Positions 7,899-18,400 of a stretch of 64,000 nt of DNA are shown here, piece by piece; the first letter of the stretch is position 1, and each line of letters begins with the position of its first letter. The notes under the pieces are model-generated. The model did no database searches, was not told the DNA's origin, and saw only the letters and a program-made list of their open reading frames with translations. The translations under genes and the position numbers were made by a program. The stretch comes from JAYEHL01 sp041653935 (GTDB lineage Bacteria > Chloroflexota > Dehalococcoidia > E44-bin15). The stretch covers positions 1-64,000 of the forward strand of contig JBAZEO010000004.1 in NCBI GenBank assembly GCA_041653935.1. The letters are read 5' to 3'.

Positions 7899-9917
7899 AT
7901 GAGCATCGCCAACGACTTTACGGACCTGATGATCAAGAAGACGTCTCTGCTTCTTGACGAGCGCAAGCTAAAGGACATCGAGTCCCCGCAGCTCCAGAAG
8001 GAGGAGGACGACGGCGTCATCGTGTCCGACAACTACGTGAAGGGCAGGCAGGGCTTCATGCTCGACCGGCGCACCGGCGACGTCGACCTCGACGGCGTCA
8101 CGTTCAACGTGGATGACGTGACCGGAGAGGTGACCGTGGACGTCGAGGGTGTCGCGGTCGGCGCGACGACCGAGATCGACCTGAAGGCCGCGGACGGCGT
8201 GGACATAAGCGCCGTCCAGCCGATCCCGGACGGGAAGGTCGAGGTGACGATCGGGACTTCCGCGACCAACAGCAGCATCGAGCAGCTTCTCGCGACGAAC
8301 GACATCGACGTCGTCCCGATCGACGCGACCACCCCCGGCACGCTGAACTTCCAGGACCTGGCGGCGGTGCCGCATTCGGTGGTGCTTAGGTCCCCGTCCA
8401 CCAACGACGGCACGGTATACGTCCTGCCGGCGGCCAAGGGAACGACGGGAGACTACCTCAAGATGACGCTTACCGGCGGCAGGGCTTACATGTCGTGGGA
8501 CGACGCCGGGTCAGGCAGCTCTGACGGCGGCTTTTACGTCCAGAGGAAGATAGTGGACTGGGCTGACAGCGTCGCCGTGGGCGACGGGCAGTTCTACTTC
8601 AGGGTCCCCGAGGGGCTGGACGGCTCGCAGTTCTTCTACCCGTGGGCACGCGTGAACACCGCGGGAGTCACGGGTGACATGACCGTCCAGATCTACAACG
8701 TGACCCAGGGTGGGTATGTGCTCTCGACGCCCCTCACGATAGCTGACGGGGCCGTGGATTCCAGCACTTACGGTATAGCTACCGCCTACAGGTACGTCCA
8801 TAACGGCGATGAGCTGCGGATAGACGTGAAGACCGTGCAGGGCACGCCGGCCTTGGGGCTGCGGGTGGGGTTCCTACTGTCACACGTGTACGTGCCGGCA
8901 GTGCCCCCGCCGGTGCCCCTCGACCCTGACTGGACGTGGACAAGTATTACCCCCCCAAGATTAAGTTCAAGTTTTGGTTATCCTTTAATCCATATAACTG
9001 GTGATGGAAGTGTTATAGTTTATAAACCTGCTGTCTCTGGGATAGTTTGTATATCTACTGACGGGGGGACGACATGGAGTGACATAGATTTTAATGTATT
9101 AGACGTTCCAACTGGCGGACCCTATGGTGTAGCAGGGTTGTGCATGTCTGAAAATGGAGTTTTGTTCGTAAGTTTTTACGATGTTCAATATGTTTATAGG
9201 TCAGATGATTACGGCATAACTTGGGTGCGGTCAATGGGGTTCCCCACTGGTGGTGCTGGAGACAAAAATAGTCTATGTTGCTCTATAGACGGTTCAGTTG
9301 TCGCGTGCCTATGCGAGACAAATGACGTGTACCATTTGAGCAGCAGTGCCTACGTATCCGTTGATGGCGGCATGAACTGGTACCTTTCTGATACGATCGA
9401 TCAGGGTAAAAACAGCAGTAATCTAGACTCTAGGTTAAGCATATCGTCAAGCGGTAGGTACATTATTACGTCCGGAGGACCAAATTCTTTAGCATGTTCT
9501 ATCGACTTTTCGTCTGATTTTGGCGTATCATTTAGTACCATTTTCACGCCAACTGCTGGTGGCTCGGCACATGCCGTATCATCTGACGGTAAAACTATTA
9601 TTGTTGAGCCAACCTACACTGGCAACATGAAGATAACAAAAGACGGGGGTATCACATGGGCTGATTACTCTCCTTTTCCTGTCAGTGGGAGCTGGACTTC
9701 CGCAACTCGTGTACTAATTTCAGACGATGGTCAAACTATCGCCATGGCTGGGTCTAAAGGGACAGCACTTAGCGTCGATGGGGGGCTTACTGATACGAAC
9801 GCTCCTATAAGTGTGACTGAGCAAGCTTTATATCTTTCAAGAAACGGAGCTTTCGCAATAATATATTATCATAGTACCATTTATCCAAGCAAAATCTACA
9901 TCGGCTCCCGCATCTGA
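7899..9917 (+). CDS. Tail fibre/receptor-binding protein with C-terminal BNR propeller
   Basis: A 672-residue protein. The N-terminus is charged and probably attaches to the tail; the middle (residues ~60-330) is a beta-rich shaft. From about residue 345 to the end are BNR/Asp-box motifs: STDGGTTW, SDDYGITW, SVDGGMNW and TKDGGITW. DNA encoding the C-terminal part, from about 8,945, is clearly more AT-rich than the preceding 1,000 bp and uses different codons, which suggests the receptor-binding tip was acquired separately. It lies just after the nozzle gene, the classic place for a podovirus fibre. Binding to a host surface glycan is inferred. Confidence 0.7.
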   Translation: MSIANDFTDLMIKKTSLLLDERKLKDIESPQLQKEEDDGVIVSDNYVKGRQGFMLDRRTGDVDLDGVTFNVDDVTGEVTVDVEGVAVGATTEIDLKAADGVDISAVQPIPDGKVEVTIGTSATNSSIEQLLATNDIDVVPIDATTPGTLNFQDLAAVPHSVVLRSPSTNDGTVYVLPAAKGTTGDYLKMTLTGGRAYMSWDDAGSGSSDGGFYVQRKIVDWADSVAVGDGQFYFRVPEGLDGSQFFYPWARVNTAGVTGDMTVQIYNVTQGGYVLSTPLTIADGAVDSSTYGIATAYRYVHNGDELRIDVKTVQGTPALGLRVGFLLSHVYVPAVPPPVPLDPDWTWTSITPPRLSSSFGYPLIHITGDGSVIVYKPAVSGIVCISTDGGTTWSDIDFNVLDVPTGGPYGVAGLCMSENGVLFVSFYDVQYVYRSDDYGITWVRSMGFPTGGAGDKNSLCCSIDGSVVACLCETNDVYHLSSSAYVSVDGGMNWYLSDTIDQGKNSSNLDSRLSISSSGRYIITSGGPNSLACSIDFSSDFGVSFSTIFTPTAGGSAHAVSSDGKTIIVEPTYTGNMKITKDGGITWADYSPFPVSGSWTSATRVLISDDGQTIAMAGSKGTALSVDGGLTDTNAPISVTEQALYLSRNGAFAIIYYHSTIYPSKIYIGSRI

Positions 9918-9976
9918 AAACCCATGATAAAATATATATAGAGGGGAAGAAGGAAAAAACAAAAAAACAAAACAAA

Positions 9977-12487
9977 ATGCCCATAACACCATTCTACGTC
10001 TACAGGCAGGATGGGACGTACTACAAGCTCCCCGACGACGTCCCAATGACCCGCGAGGAGATTAGACAGGCAAACTCCGGAGCTTACCCCGTTCGCGTCC
10101 TCACGGATCCCATGCAGATTGAGATGTTCATCTACGAGGCAAGGAAGGGCAGCGAGGCGCTCAACTCTTTTAGGAACTTCATCGGATCGAACACTTGGAC
10201 TTCAGAGCAGAAGCTTGCCTACATCAAAAAACTTAACGACACGATCCAGGGCTACTCGAAGATCGCTTACCAGGCTTCTCCCCAGCTGACTGTGGGAGGA
10301 GAGAACGTCGGCCCAGGGCAGCTGACTAATGAGCTGTCAGGCTGGCACGTCTACCGCGATGCCGGAAAGTATTACGACAGCGAGACGGGGCAGGAGGTGT
10401 CGCAAGACGACGTCCACTCCGCGCTCGAGCAGGGCAGCGTCGTCTTCGATGCTGCCCCTGACGTAAAGAAGGCCACCCTTTACCCGCCGTCAGGCGGCGA
10501 ACCGGTAGTCGTGGCAGTGGGTTCGGCCCAGGCATCGCAGCTTCAGTCGAAGGGTTATACTCTGGCGCCGAAACCAGACGCCACTGACTCCTCCACTCCC
10601 GCGGAGGGAACGTCATCCAGCGAAACGAAATATCCTGTCGCCCCGACTGGCATCAAGTCAGTACCGGATTCATCAAACTATTTCCTTGTCGAGTTCACAG
10701 ACGACCCTACCCCGCACGACGATTCTACGTCCGCGGGCATTTGGCTTTACGTGAAGAACGAGGGGACGTATAGGCCCATTCCTGACGACGCGACCATGAT
10801 CAGCCTGTTCGGAGAGGACAAGTTCAATTCAATCATGAGCAACAGAGTCAAGATGTCGATTTCCGAGGCTCTCGCCTCCCCCGAATGGAAGGGCACCATC
10901 CTCGGGACCGACTATGCCCCGAGGGGAAACGGCTACCTCCCGACGTTCACGGCCAATACCGCGACCGTGAAGTACGGCTTTAACCGCGACGCCGAGCTTG
11001 AGAAGAAGACCCTCGACAGGACACTGGACATCATGTCCGTATTCGTCGACAAGCAGATCATATCCAAGGAATCTTTCGACAGGATCTTCACCCCTGGCAA
11101 CAGCGAGGCCGCCATGTACGTGGAGGCGCTCACCTACGGTGGATACACCCTCGGTGACGTCTGGCGCGACATACGCCTTCAGGAGCTGGCACTGGTCGAC
11201 CCGAAGTACGCCGGCCTGCGTGCCGTCAGCCCGGGGATGCAGGCGGTGGACTACAAGCGGACTTCCAACTTCGACGACATCGTCGATCCGGCGATCGACC
11301 TCATGATCCCGTCAGAGGTGATCGCTACGGCGCTAAAGACAAACGTCGGAAATGCCTCCACGCTCGTCAATGCCCCGCTCTACACGATCGCTGACGAGTT
11401 TTTCTCTGATGTTGGCACTACCCCGGACTGGACAGACCCGGCCGTCCGCGAGGAGGCGAGGAAGATCGAGGCGTTCTATTACGACCTGATGGACCAGACG
11501 CTCCGTGCGCAGACGGAAGAGCAGAAGCAGAAGGCCGATTACGACTGGAAGAGATTCAGGGAGAAGGTCATGAAGCAACTGAACATAACGCTTTCCGATA
11601 ACGCCATCGAGGCGTGGGACCAGCTGCAGCAGGCTTTCTCGGCCTTCAGGGAGCGAGGCCTCGCCGATACAGGCGTCCAGAGGGAGGCTACCGACCGCTT
11701 CCTCAACAAGGTAAGGCGCGAGGACCAGAGGAACCGCGAGAATGCCGACGAGAACATATCCGACCAGGAGATCGAGCAGCTAAGGACATACGGCACTCCA
11801 GAGGAGATCGCGGCATACGTGAACCGCGTGGGAGTCGAGAAGGCCAGGGAGGTCGGCCTCATCGCGCCTGATGCCATGAGGAACGCATACTCCATCGAGA
11901 ACCTCCGTAAGGTCTCTGCCTCCCACGACAAGAACGGCAATCTGATCTATACCGACGGTAACGGGGCATTCTATTACGGCGCCATGGAGGACGGCAAGCT
12001 GGTCTATCGCGACAAGGATGGGCGACTGGCCGACACGGCGACCCTGAAGACGGTCACCAACATGACAGACGATGAGCTCAAGAACCTCCAGGGCCAGTAC
12101 ATCGACGATCGGGGATACCTTACGTCGACAGCCGAGAGGACATTAGCGAAGAACCTTCAATCCAACGCCGTCAGCAGGTTGAAATACCAGCAGGACAAGC
12201 AGGCCAGTGACGCCGACTCCGCCCACAAGGAACTTCTCGACAAGGCAGGAGTGAACCTCAGTAGCTGGCTGAAGACTGACGCTTCCGGAATGCCAAGCGC
12301 CGATAAGGCCTACCCGTTCTCCAGCGGATTCACCCTCATGAGGAAGGTAAATCCAGGAGAGAAGATCAAGGTTCCGAACGTCGACATCCTAGGGCGTTAC
12401 GCCGGCGGCAAGACATCCATGCTGGAGGAGAAGGACGCTAACGGTGACATTTACCTAAAGGAGGGCGCAGAAGTCCTCTGGCAATAA
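9977..12487 (+). CDS. Large internal virion protein candidate, 836 aa
   Basis: No family is recognised. The protein is mostly helical and hydrophilic, with a low-complexity Ser/Thr/Pro linker near residues 195-215 and charged coiled-coil-like stretches around residues 500-620 (DQTLRAQTEEQKQKADYDWKRF). There is no signal peptide. The start at 9977 sits in an extreme A-rich leader (AAAAAAACAAAACAAA) without Shine-Dalgarno. It opens the series of four very large proteins (836, 791, 1,292 and 2,123 aa) around an M23 peptidase, an arrangement like podovirus ejection-protein operons. An internal core or ejection protein is the inferred role. Confidence 0.6.
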   Translation: MPITPFYVYRQDGTYYKLPDDVPMTREEIRQANSGAYPVRVLTDPMQIEMFIYEARKGSEALNSFRNFIGSNTWTSEQKLAYIKKLNDTIQGYSKIAYQASPQLTVGGENVGPGQLTNELSGWHVYRDAGKYYDSETGQEVSQDDVHSALEQGSVVFDAAPDVKKATLYPPSGGEPVVVAVGSAQASQLQSKGYTLAPKPDATDSSTPAEGTSSSETKYPVAPTGIKSVPDSSNYFLVEFTDDPTPHDDSTSAGIWLYVKNEGTYRPIPDDATMISLFGEDKFNSIMSNRVKMSISEALASPEWKGTILGTDYAPRGNGYLPTFTANTATVKYGFNRDAELEKKTLDRTLDIMSVFVDKQIISKESFDRIFTPGNSEAAMYVEALTYGGYTLGDVWRDIRLQELALVDPKYAGLRAVSPGMQAVDYKRTSNFDDIVDPAIDLMIPSEVIATALKTNVGNASTLVNAPLYTIADEFFSDVGTTPDWTDPAVREEARKIEAFYYDLMDQTLRAQTEEQKQKADYDWKRFREKVMKQLNITLSDNAIEAWDQLQQAFSAFRERGLADTGVQREATDRFLNKVRREDQRNRENADENISDQEIEQLRTYGTPEEIAAYVNRVGVEKAREVGLIAPDAMRNAYSIENLRKVSASHDKNGNLIYTDGNGAFYYGAMEDGKLVYRDKDGRLADTATLKTVTNMTDDELKNLQGQYIDDRGYLTSTAERTLAKNLQSNAVSRLKYQQDKQASDADSAHKELLDKAGVNLSSWLKTDASGMPSADKAYPFSSGFTLMRKVNPGEKIKVPNVDILGRYAGGKTSMLEEKDANGDIYLKEGAEVLWQ

Positions 12488-12488
12488 C

Positions 12489-13085
12489 ATGGCAAACATA
12501 CCAGAAACCAGCTTTATCCCGCGCGCCGGCACGGATATCGCGAAGAACATGTCCGCCGGCTTCGCTAAGGCTTCCGCTGCGATGAGGGGCATGTTCGGCG
12601 CCCAGCCGGGCAAGACGGCGGCAAATAACCAGGGTTACGCCGCCAAGGCACCGCAGGCGACGTTCAGTTCCATCGCCCCGTTCAAGGCCAAGGACATCGG
12701 TACCGTCACTACGAGGCCTAACGAGTCGACACGGTTCGAGAAGTCGCATCCCGGCATCGACATCGCGAACAAGGAAGGAACGGCCATCCCGGCATTCACG
12801 CCGGGCAAGGTGACGAAGGTCGTCAGCGGCCAGAAGCCCGGTACGAAGGGATACGGGAACTATGTGGTGGTCACGGACAGCCAAGGGAACAGGCACCAGT
12901 ACTCGCACCTCCTCAAGACGTACGTGAACGTCGGGGATGCCGTGGGTGCCGCGAGTCCCGTGGGTGCCATGGGACGCACGGGCAGCGTTTATTCAACCAG
13001 CGGGGGCACTGGGACGCACCTTGACTATCGTGTCGCTGACGCGTTCGGGAAGTGGATCGACCCTACTAAATACGTCAGCATCTAA
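12489..13085 (+). CDS. M23-family (LytM-like) peptidase, virion-associated
   Basis: The C-terminal ~120 of 198 residues form an M23 metallopeptidase domain: His87-x3-Asp91 in SHPGIDI, the GYGNYVVVTD strand, His140 in YSHL, then GTHLDYRV. In the family the last motif is HxH; here it is His177-Leu-Asp179, so the zinc-binding second histidine is replaced by aspartate. Asp can bind zinc, so activity may be retained or changed. The family cuts peptide cross-links in peptidoglycan. Located between large virion proteins, it is more likely a tail-borne or ejected lysin for entry than the lysis endolysin. No signal peptide is seen. The start overlaps the previous gene's end by almost nothing (1 bp gap). 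Confidence 0.8.
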   Translation: MANIPETSFIPRAGTDIAKNMSAGFAKASAAMRGMFGAQPGKTAANNQGYAAKAPQATFSSIAPFKAKDIGTVTTRPNESTRFEKSHPGIDIANKEGTAIPAFTPGKVTKVVSGQKPGTKGYGNYVVVTDSQGNRHQYSHLLKTYVNVGDAVGAASPVGAMGRTGSVYSTSGGTGTHLDYRVADAFGKWIDPTKYVSI

Positions 13086-13087
13086 AT

Positions 13088-15463
13088 ATGGATAAAACAA
13101 AAGCGATAAGGGCGATGATGGCTGACCCAAAGTCCAGGAAGTCCTTGGCTGACGCCCTCAAGGAACCCGGAGGATCGGGCAAGCGGAAGTCTGCCCATTC
13201 GACATTAAAGATATACGGTCGTCTTGCCGGAAAGGCGGATGGGCAGGGAGGGAGCGAAGATTTTACGTCAGCGTTCGTGGATAGCCTAAACTCCAGGGTT
13301 ACTGGTCCAAGATCAACCCCAGTGCAGGGTCAGTCGTCTAACGCCGTAGAGGCCATCACTCCGATGTCCGATACCCCGACTATCACTAGGCAGGCACAGG
13401 GTTTTGACTGGCAGGGACTCTTGAAGCCTGATTACTTTGAATATAATGAAACGGACCCGAACATAAAGAGTCTAGGCAAGGCTGTCTCGAACGTCGGTAC
13501 TTTCGTGGTAAAGCCTCTTGCTGCAGTCGGGCGCGGCATACCAGTCGCCGGCGACTGGCTGGTATCAGCGCCGTACAGGGCTGCAGTAGGCCTTGGAAGA
13601 TGGATGGCAACGGTCCCGAAAGTCGAACAGTCAGTCACTTCAGAAAAACAAGAAGCTGCCACGACATCAACTCCAGGCACGGCTTCCGCCACTGGTTCTC
13701 AAGAGACAGCTGGCACTGGTACGGGCACTGGTACGGGCACTGATACGGAGACCAAGAAAGAATATGAGAAGCCATACGAGGAATGGACTGACGATGAGAA
13801 GCAGACAGATGCGCAGAGCAAGTTTGACGAGCGGAAGACAGGCCTGACCGAAACCGGACAGATTTTGAAACTGGCGGAACAAATCCGTGCCGAGACTGGC
13901 AAGACACCGAATACTGGGTACCCGGACGTTGACCTTGCCCTTTCCCTGACGTCGTCGATCGGGTCTGCCGTCACTTCCGGCAATGTTGACGAGTGGTGGG
14001 CTGGAATTACTGCTAACGGGAATACACCCAGCAAGACGCAGGAGATACTGTATAAGTCGGTGAAGCAGGGGACTGGCGAGTCAGGGTTCAGGGCTTCCTT
14101 CCTGAGCAACCCGGACGCGATGGCCGAGGTCCTCGGTATCGAAGCGTCCGTGCTTCGCAAGTTCCCGATCTTCGCCATGGGCACCCCAGACTACGGTGCG
14201 CTGCGAAAGATCGTCGAGCGTGAGTACCAGGTCGACGCGTCATACGACGAGATCATGAACCTGGACTCCAGGCACCGTTTGGCCTCCAACGCGTTCAAGT
14301 CATACGTGGTGGACAAGGACCTTTACCTCAAGGACATCGAGAAGAAGAAGGCAGAGCTCCGGCAGTTCTACGCCAATAACGACATGTCTGACCCGTTCGT
14401 CAGGCAGCAGTACGAGACGTACGGGGGATGGCTGGACACGGCATACTCAAACAAGATCGCCGACTATAACGTTCTCCTGACAAATGCCTCGGAGTACGAG
14501 ACAGAGGACTACAACAGGTCGCTTGCCCGACTCAACATCCAGCTGCAGCGCGCAGAGAACCAGTTCACTGCCGTATCGAAGACCGTCGATGACTTCTGGA
14601 CGGGCGCCAAGGATGCCCTTGACGCGGCATACGTCTCGGCGCAGACAGGCATGAACGCCTCAGACAAGACCAGAAAATCGCTGTTGGACATCCTTGAGCA
14701 GAATCAGAAGATCAAGAACCTCTTCCCGGGCTACGAGGTTGACACCAAAACAAAAGTCACTGCCTTTGATACCGAGAATGCCATGAAGGACTTTATGACA
14801 GTAGTGGACGTGAAGGACAATGAAGGCAATGACATAAAGAAGCAGCAGCCCCTCGTGACCACGTACGGCCAGATGGAGAACTTACTCGCCACCAAGAGGT
14901 ACAGCGCGACTGCTGACAACGATCAGTTCAGAAAACTGTGGGCCAACGTGATGGGCCAGTACATCGCCGACGATATCAGATTGGGAGATTTTAGCGGGGC
15001 CAAGAGCACCTATGCCGCGATGATCTCGGACATCCCAGGTGACGCTGATATGTTGATGCAAAAGTACGCGACCGACGAGAATTCGCTCACGGCAGAAGAA
15101 AGGAGATCATGGGCGAAAATAGAGATGGTGAACAGTGAGGTGGCATCAAGCGTACAGGCGGCGGCCAGTGGTGACCTGAGCAGCAGGCTTAACGACTATG
15201 CCGATAAGGTAAAGGAGGCGTTCAGCTCAAAAGCCATGCCACTTGACGACAACGAGTGGGAGAGAAAGTTCCTCTCCGAGATAAAAGACCAGTTCGCCAT
15301 TTCCATGCTAAAGATTTTGAGGCCATCGTATGCTGACGAATACGAGAAAACCGTTCTCAGTTCCGATGACGTCGAGGGTGAGATGAAGAAGTGGAACAGC
15401 AGCGACTTTTACAAGCAGGTTGTGAATGACCCAAATCTGGTGGACGCTTACATTTCCTTCTAG
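13088..15463 (+). CDS. Large virion/ejection protein candidate, 791 aa
   Basis: No family is recognised. The N-terminal ~130 residues are polar, then a hydrophobic Gly/Val/Ala stretch (about residues 130-165, KAVSNVGTFVVKPLAAVG and GDWLVSAPYRAAVG) could insert in a membrane. Next comes a low-complexity TGTGTGTGTDTET linker encoded by a short GGTACT-type repeat near 13,715-13,745, and then a long charged helical region to the end. This pattern of soluble helices plus a weak membrane segment is seen in podovirus ejection proteins. It follows the M23 gene by 2 bp. Function is inferred from context only. Confidence 0.6.
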   Translation: MDKTKAIRAMMADPKSRKSLADALKEPGGSGKRKSAHSTLKIYGRLAGKADGQGGSEDFTSAFVDSLNSRVTGPRSTPVQGQSSNAVEAITPMSDTPTITRQAQGFDWQGLLKPDYFEYNETDPNIKSLGKAVSNVGTFVVKPLAAVGRGIPVAGDWLVSAPYRAAVGLGRWMATVPKVEQSVTSEKQEAATTSTPGTASATGSQETAGTGTGTGTGTDTETKKEYEKPYEEWTDDEKQTDAQSKFDERKTGLTETGQILKLAEQIRAETGKTPNTGYPDVDLALSLTSSIGSAVTSGNVDEWWAGITANGNTPSKTQEILYKSVKQGTGESGFRASFLSNPDAMAEVLGIEASVLRKFPIFAMGTPDYGALRKIVEREYQVDASYDEIMNLDSRHRLASNAFKSYVVDKDLYLKDIEKKKAELRQFYANNDMSDPFVRQQYETYGGWLDTAYSNKIADYNVLLTNASEYETEDYNRSLARLNIQLQRAENQFTAVSKTVDDFWTGAKDALDAAYVSAQTGMNASDKTRKSLLDILEQNQKIKNLFPGYEVDTKTKVTAFDTENAMKDFMTVVDVKDNEGNDIKKQQPLVTTYGQMENLLATKRYSATADNDQFRKLWANVMGQYIADDIRLGDFSGAKSTYAAMISDIPGDADMLMQKYATDENSLTAEERRSWAKIEMVNSEVASSVQAAASGDLSSRLNDYADKVKEAFSSKAMPLDDNEWERKFLSEIKDQFAISMLKILRPSYADEYEKTVLSSDDVEGEMKKWNSSDFYKQVVNDPNLVDAYISF

Positions 15464-15475
15464 CCACGAAACCTA

Positions 15476-18400
15476 ATGAAAATGACATTTGAGCAGTCAG
15501 TGAGGATGCGAAACCTTCTCTCCGGCAGGAAGTTCCAGACTCCGCTGGCCGAGCCTCCCGTTGATGTACCACTGGCTAAGACAAAGGAGCGCCGGACAAA
15601 GCCGACCGGTCCTTTTGACGTGCCTGACCAGCCATGGGAGGTCAAGGGAGACGATAAGTCAATGACCTACAACGTGCAGTCAGGGATGCCAGGGTCATTC
15701 ACCCCGTCCCCCCCAAACACGGTCGTACCGTCTATCCGGCCGTCGCAGGGGTTCAAGAAGATCGTCAAACCATATAACAGAGGGTCGGGCACGGAACTCG
15801 AGCACGCCGTGCCTGTCTGGCTGGGCGGAACCTCGGAACTGCCCAACCTCGTGAACATGAGCAAGAGCGGGCACGAGAAGAAGACGGCCGTCGAGGCCGT
15901 CGGGTGGACTCTCTGGAATGCTCAGCTCCAGGACCCAGAGAAGTTCGGGAAGATGATCAAGGACGAGATCGGGTATGAGATATCGATACCTGAGCTCCGT
16001 GCAAAGTCAATCGTCATGTCCAATGACCCGAACACCTTTGACGTGTCCGGTCTCTTCAGCAAGGGATACGATTCAAGCATGATCTATGACCTTCCTGGAA
16101 AGACCACGGAAGATCAGGTGGAGCTGGCGATCAAGACGTGGAAGAAGTGGCATCGCCCCCTCAGCGAGAGGACGACGTGGGAGAAGGTAAAGGAAGCGGC
16201 GCACGCTTTTTGGCTGATCATGCCGGGACGCGACTTGCTCGGGGACATGTCCAAAACCGACAGGGACGTCTTGGATGACGTAAAAAGCACGGTATCAGGA
16301 TGGACTGAGGACAAGTTCGGTGACAATATAGTCTCGTCAACCGCGAAGGGAGTAGTTTCAGGAGCGACACTCGGTTCAGTCGCCCCGGAGTTGTCAGAGT
16401 TCGAGGAGGAACACCCACTCCAGATGCTCGCTGGACGAACTGCCGGCGAGCTCGTCGGATCATCAGCGTATTTTCATTTTGGTGGAAAGCTTCTCGGCAA
16501 GGCCGTCTCGCCTCTTTTCAAGATTGCCGACAAAGCCAAGAAAGTGTCTGGATTGGCTGCGACAGGGGAAAAGCTTAAGTGGTACGTAAACGCCCTCGAT
16601 GATCTTTCGGGGAACGCCGACAAGCTTGTTACGCTGGTCATGAAAGACCTGAATAAGGCTGAAAAAGCCTTATCGTTAGCCAGGAAGGCCCAGCACGTGG
16701 TTACTACCATGGGTACTTTTGCATTCGTAGGCCAGGCATACGCCGTCGATGATAGGCTTCCCGAGATAGAAGCTCGCTATAATCGCCTTAAGCTGGATAC
16801 TGCCCTCGGGTTGGTCCAGGTGGCGCTTCCAGGAGGGTTCCTCCGCGGCGGATACGGCACCAAGCCGACGGGTGCCGAGACGGGGCTTCTCGGCACGCCA
16901 AAGGGATCATCGATAATCGGGAGGCTGAACCCATGGAACTCGGAGGCCGCTTCCGGATTAGCCGGAATGAACCTTACCGGCAGGGCAAACGCCTTGGGAC
17001 TGTCGTTCATGGGAAACAGCGTCGCCGAGTTTATGCTTAGCGACGCGAACGCCATGGAGGCCATGCAGAGCGCCCTCGTAATGACGGCCATGCACGGCCT
17101 AGGCACCGTATCGAGGACGCCTGACGCGTCCCTGGTCGTCAGGTCCCGCGCCATCGAGCTCATACGCGCAAGGACCCCTAGGTCCTATGAGTCACTGGTA
17201 ACCGGGAAGTCCAGCCCTGATTCCTTCAGGGTTGAGTCGACCGCCGAACTCGTCTCGTCATACGAGGCCGCCGGCATGACCCCCGAGGCCTCAGCCGAGC
17301 TGCTTAGTGGGAGGGTTGCCGCGGAATGGGAGGTGGCGTACAGGCTTCACCCGACCGACGAGGCCGCCCGCAACCAGTACATGAGCGAAAGGTACGTGAC
17401 GATCCTCCGCGAGGAGATCAGCCGCAGCGGCATGGCTGCCGTAACCGGCAAGGCCGACGCTGATGCGGCGTATTCCTCAGTCGTCGACGCTGTCGAGGCC
17501 CCCCAGGACACCAATAGGGCCATCGTGGAGCTTGAGGCGGCCAAGACAATGCCGACTGAGGAAGCCAAGTCACTCGGCCTGGTTTCCGGTGACGGCAAGC
17601 TAAACCTGAGCGTCAGGTACTTCGCGGAGAGGGACACGACAGGCTCCCTAGTCATCAAGGCCGTACGGGATGACGGGACGACCTTTCCGGTCAATCGCCT
17701 GACCGGCCGGGCGGCACAGGACTTCAACGAGGCCACGGGCAGCGCGAAGATCACGGAAGTCCTGCCGATCAGGTTCAGCGATGAGAGCGGGAAGACGACC
17801 ATCTCCGTTGCCCCAACGGAAGAATCAATCAGTAAAATAATACCTCTTAACGATGCGTACGACGTAGCCGTAAGCTCCCTCAAGGAATTGCGCGGGCAGC
17901 CTGACATACCAGTCACCGATTTCAGCAGGATCGACGTCCTGAACGACTTGTCCCTGTCCGGCCTCAACAAGACGACAGCCAATGAGCTCTCGAACGCGAT
18001 CTCGACACTGTACCGGACTTCGGTGGGCAACGACCCGGCGGCCTTCCAGAAGGCCATAGCCAACGTCCACGCCAAGGCAGGCGTTGAAGTGCCTTGGTAC
18101 TACAAGACGGCCAAGTACGTCGCCAATCGTGACGCCAACAGGGTGATCGGGGAAGTCATGGCTGCCGTGGGGAAGCAGGGAACCAAGACATCGCCCATAA
18201 GGGCCGAGTACATCAGGTCTGTCGCCAGGATGGCGACTTCAAGACCGCCTGCGGACGGGGGCGCGAAGGCTACCGGCGAGGTGATCTCTTCAGCGACGAA
18301 GGCAGTGAAGGCCGTCACCCGCGGCGCGAAGTTCGACAATGCCATGGACACTGACCTCTCATACGGCTTCCAGGACAGGAAGTCCGACATAACCGAGAGG

